Shown here: positions 63,208 to 64,000 of the stretch, one piece after another
Layout of the letters: each line of letters opens with the position of its first letter
How positions within the stretch are numbered: position 1 is the first letter of the stretch
From: Crateriforma spongiae
GTDB taxonomy: Bacteria; Planctomycetota; Planctomycetia; Pirellulales; Pirellulaceae
Assembly (NCBI RefSeq): GCF_012290005.1
Contig: NZ_JAAXMS010000011.1
Coordinates: forward strand, 1-64,000
Reading direction: 5' to 3'
Length of the DNA: 64,000 bases
Translations under genes and position numbers: made by a program
The notes under the pieces: generated by a model
The model's input: only the letters and a program-made list of their open reading frames with translations
Told to the model about the DNA's origin: nothing
Database searches by the model: none

Positions 63208-63385
63208 TGGGGGCGGACGCTACTTTCGCGGAGCGAAAGGCGACGATGCTCGACCCTCCCGGAGGGAGGGTGAAGGATATTGCGATTCACCCTCCTGCTT
63301 TGTGGGAGGGTCGGAGTCGAGGGACGAGATTCCGGGGAGGGTGGAAAAGTTTCTCGCTGCTTTCGCGGAGCGAAAGGCGACTTTG
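63208..63385 (-). repeat. U-P-Q-U repeat modules, minus orientation
   Basis: Reverse U (about 63208-63247), truncated reverse P (about 63248-63274), reverse Q (63285-63341) and reverse U (about 63352-63385). It fills the gap between the NusG-like gene and gmd and touches the end of the NusG-like gene. Confidence 0.8.
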
Positions 63386-63388
63386 GGT

Positions 63389-63940
63389 TTAAATCGCTTC
63401 GACTTGGCAGTCTTCCAGGGCGACGCTGACGCCTTGTTCCATGAAGCGGACGGCGACCAGTAGGCGTGTTTCGCCTTCGCGGCGGACGACCGTGCCTTCG
63501 TATCCGGCGAACGCTCCGTTGCGGACACGAACGAGTTGGCCCGCTTCAATTTTGCTTTCCAGCGTCAGCGGCACATCCATCTCGATCAGATCATGGATCT
63601 GTCGCAGGTCGTGCACCAATTCCGCCGAGTCGGGAACTTCTGCGGCGGTCGAAACGCAACCGCTGCAGACGGCTTGGTATCGGGCTTCGTTGTCGCCCAT
63701 GACGAACACGTAGTTCGTGAACAGGGGCAAGAACGAGGTTCGGATGCGTCCGGCCGGGGACCGGTACCGTTTCGGGATCAGCGGTCCGTAGTGTGGTACG
63801 TCATGCTTTCGCAGGTGACGCATCAATTGTTTTTCTTGCCGTGAATTGGTGTAAACCATCCACCACGGCTGTTCGGTGACTTCGTCCAGATCAAACAAGT
63901 TGTCTGGCAGTCGGTCGGGCTCGGCAGCAAGAATCGGCAT
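63389..63940 (-). CDS. NusG/RfaH-like transcription antiterminator
   Basis: About 183 residues from the ATG at 63940; an in-frame GTG at 63997 adds 19. The NGN domain is shown by PWWMVYTNSRQEKQLMRHL and FLPLFTNYVFVMG, the KOW domain by AGQLVRVRNGAFAGYEGTVV. It is a paralogue of NusG of the UpxY/RfaH type, i.e. a cluster-specific elongation factor that keeps RNA polymerase moving through long polysaccharide operons. It lies at the 5' end of the minus-strand locus, as such genes usually do. Its own promoter and any ops-like site would lie beyond 64000. Confidence 0.88.
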   Translation of the reverse strand: MPILAAEPDRLPDNLFDLDEVTEQPWWMVYTNSRQEKQLMRHLRKHDVPHYGPLIPKRYRSPAGRIRTSFLPLFTNYVFVMGDNEARYQAVCSGCVSTAAEVPDSAELVHDLRQIHDLIEMDVPLTLESKIEAGQLVRVRNGAFAGYEGTVVRREGETRLLVAVRFMEQGVSVALEDCQVEAI

Positions 63941-64000
63941 GAGTGGCGGTCGTGCGTGTGTGAGCGTTTGGTGTTCGCCGGGAGCGAACGAGTGCACCTG

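Overview
The window looks like chromosomal DNA of a Planctomycetota bacterium, probably of the Pirellulaceae type. The evidence is a set of families typical of that phylum: a giant cytochrome/WD40/DUF1549/DUF1553 protein followed by a Tat-exported DUF1501 protein, a LEPR-XLL-like secreted dockerin protein, a DUF1598 protein, an ASPIC/UnbV lipoprotein, and many small secreted proteins of unknown function. Base composition is mostly GC-rich, except for a visibly AT-richer stretch at about 46-58.8 kb. No rRNA, tRNA, insertion sequence or CRISPR array was recognised.

Layout. 0-10 kb: small unknown proteins, a dockerin surface protein, a zinc-ribbon membrane protein overlapping an M50-like membrane protein, RarA, a DUF1499 protein, the flotillin-like FloA and a hydrolase. 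10-17.1 kb: the DUF1553/DUF1501 secreted pair. 17-26.5 kb: a DUF1598 protein, an FHA-GAF-sigma54 activator, a DUF3467-Maf pair, a HAMP membrane protein, a Cys-rich exported protein, Ndk and an FmdB zinc ribbon. 26.6-35 kb: a glycosyltransferase, the two-subunit 2-oxoacid:ferredoxin oxidoreductase KorAB, CysK and DapA. 35-41.2 kb: an ASPIC/UnbV lipoprotein, an exported aldose epimerase and a PQQ-type beta-propeller.

41.4-64 kb: a large polysaccharide locus, all on the minus strand. It begins (at the right end) with a NusG/RfaH-like antiterminator and gmd, and continues through an O-antigen-ligase/TPR protein, a UDP-glucuronate-type 4-epimerase, a methyltransferase, a prenyltransferase-like protein, a Wzx-type flippase, six glycosyltransferases, a second ligase/polymerase, an FkbM methyltransferase, a WbpA-type UDP-sugar dehydrogenase and a WbpP-type epimerase. 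Together these could make nucleotide sugars, assemble a glycan, flip it across the membrane and polymerise or ligate it.

The most unusual feature is a family of modular hairpin repeats in intergenic DNA between 27.9 and 63.4 kb. I name the modules S, P, R, U and Q. Two blocks of about 0.9 kb (33.18-34.11 and 42.50-43.41 kb) have the same module order, and each carries a near-identical gene for a DUF559 (Vsr-like, PD-(D/E)XK-type) endonuclease-like protein. The predicted ends of that gene lie inside or against repeat modules. This looks like a repeat/nuclease cassette comparable in logic to REP/RAYT systems but with a different enzyme class, and it is the best candidate here for an undescribed system.
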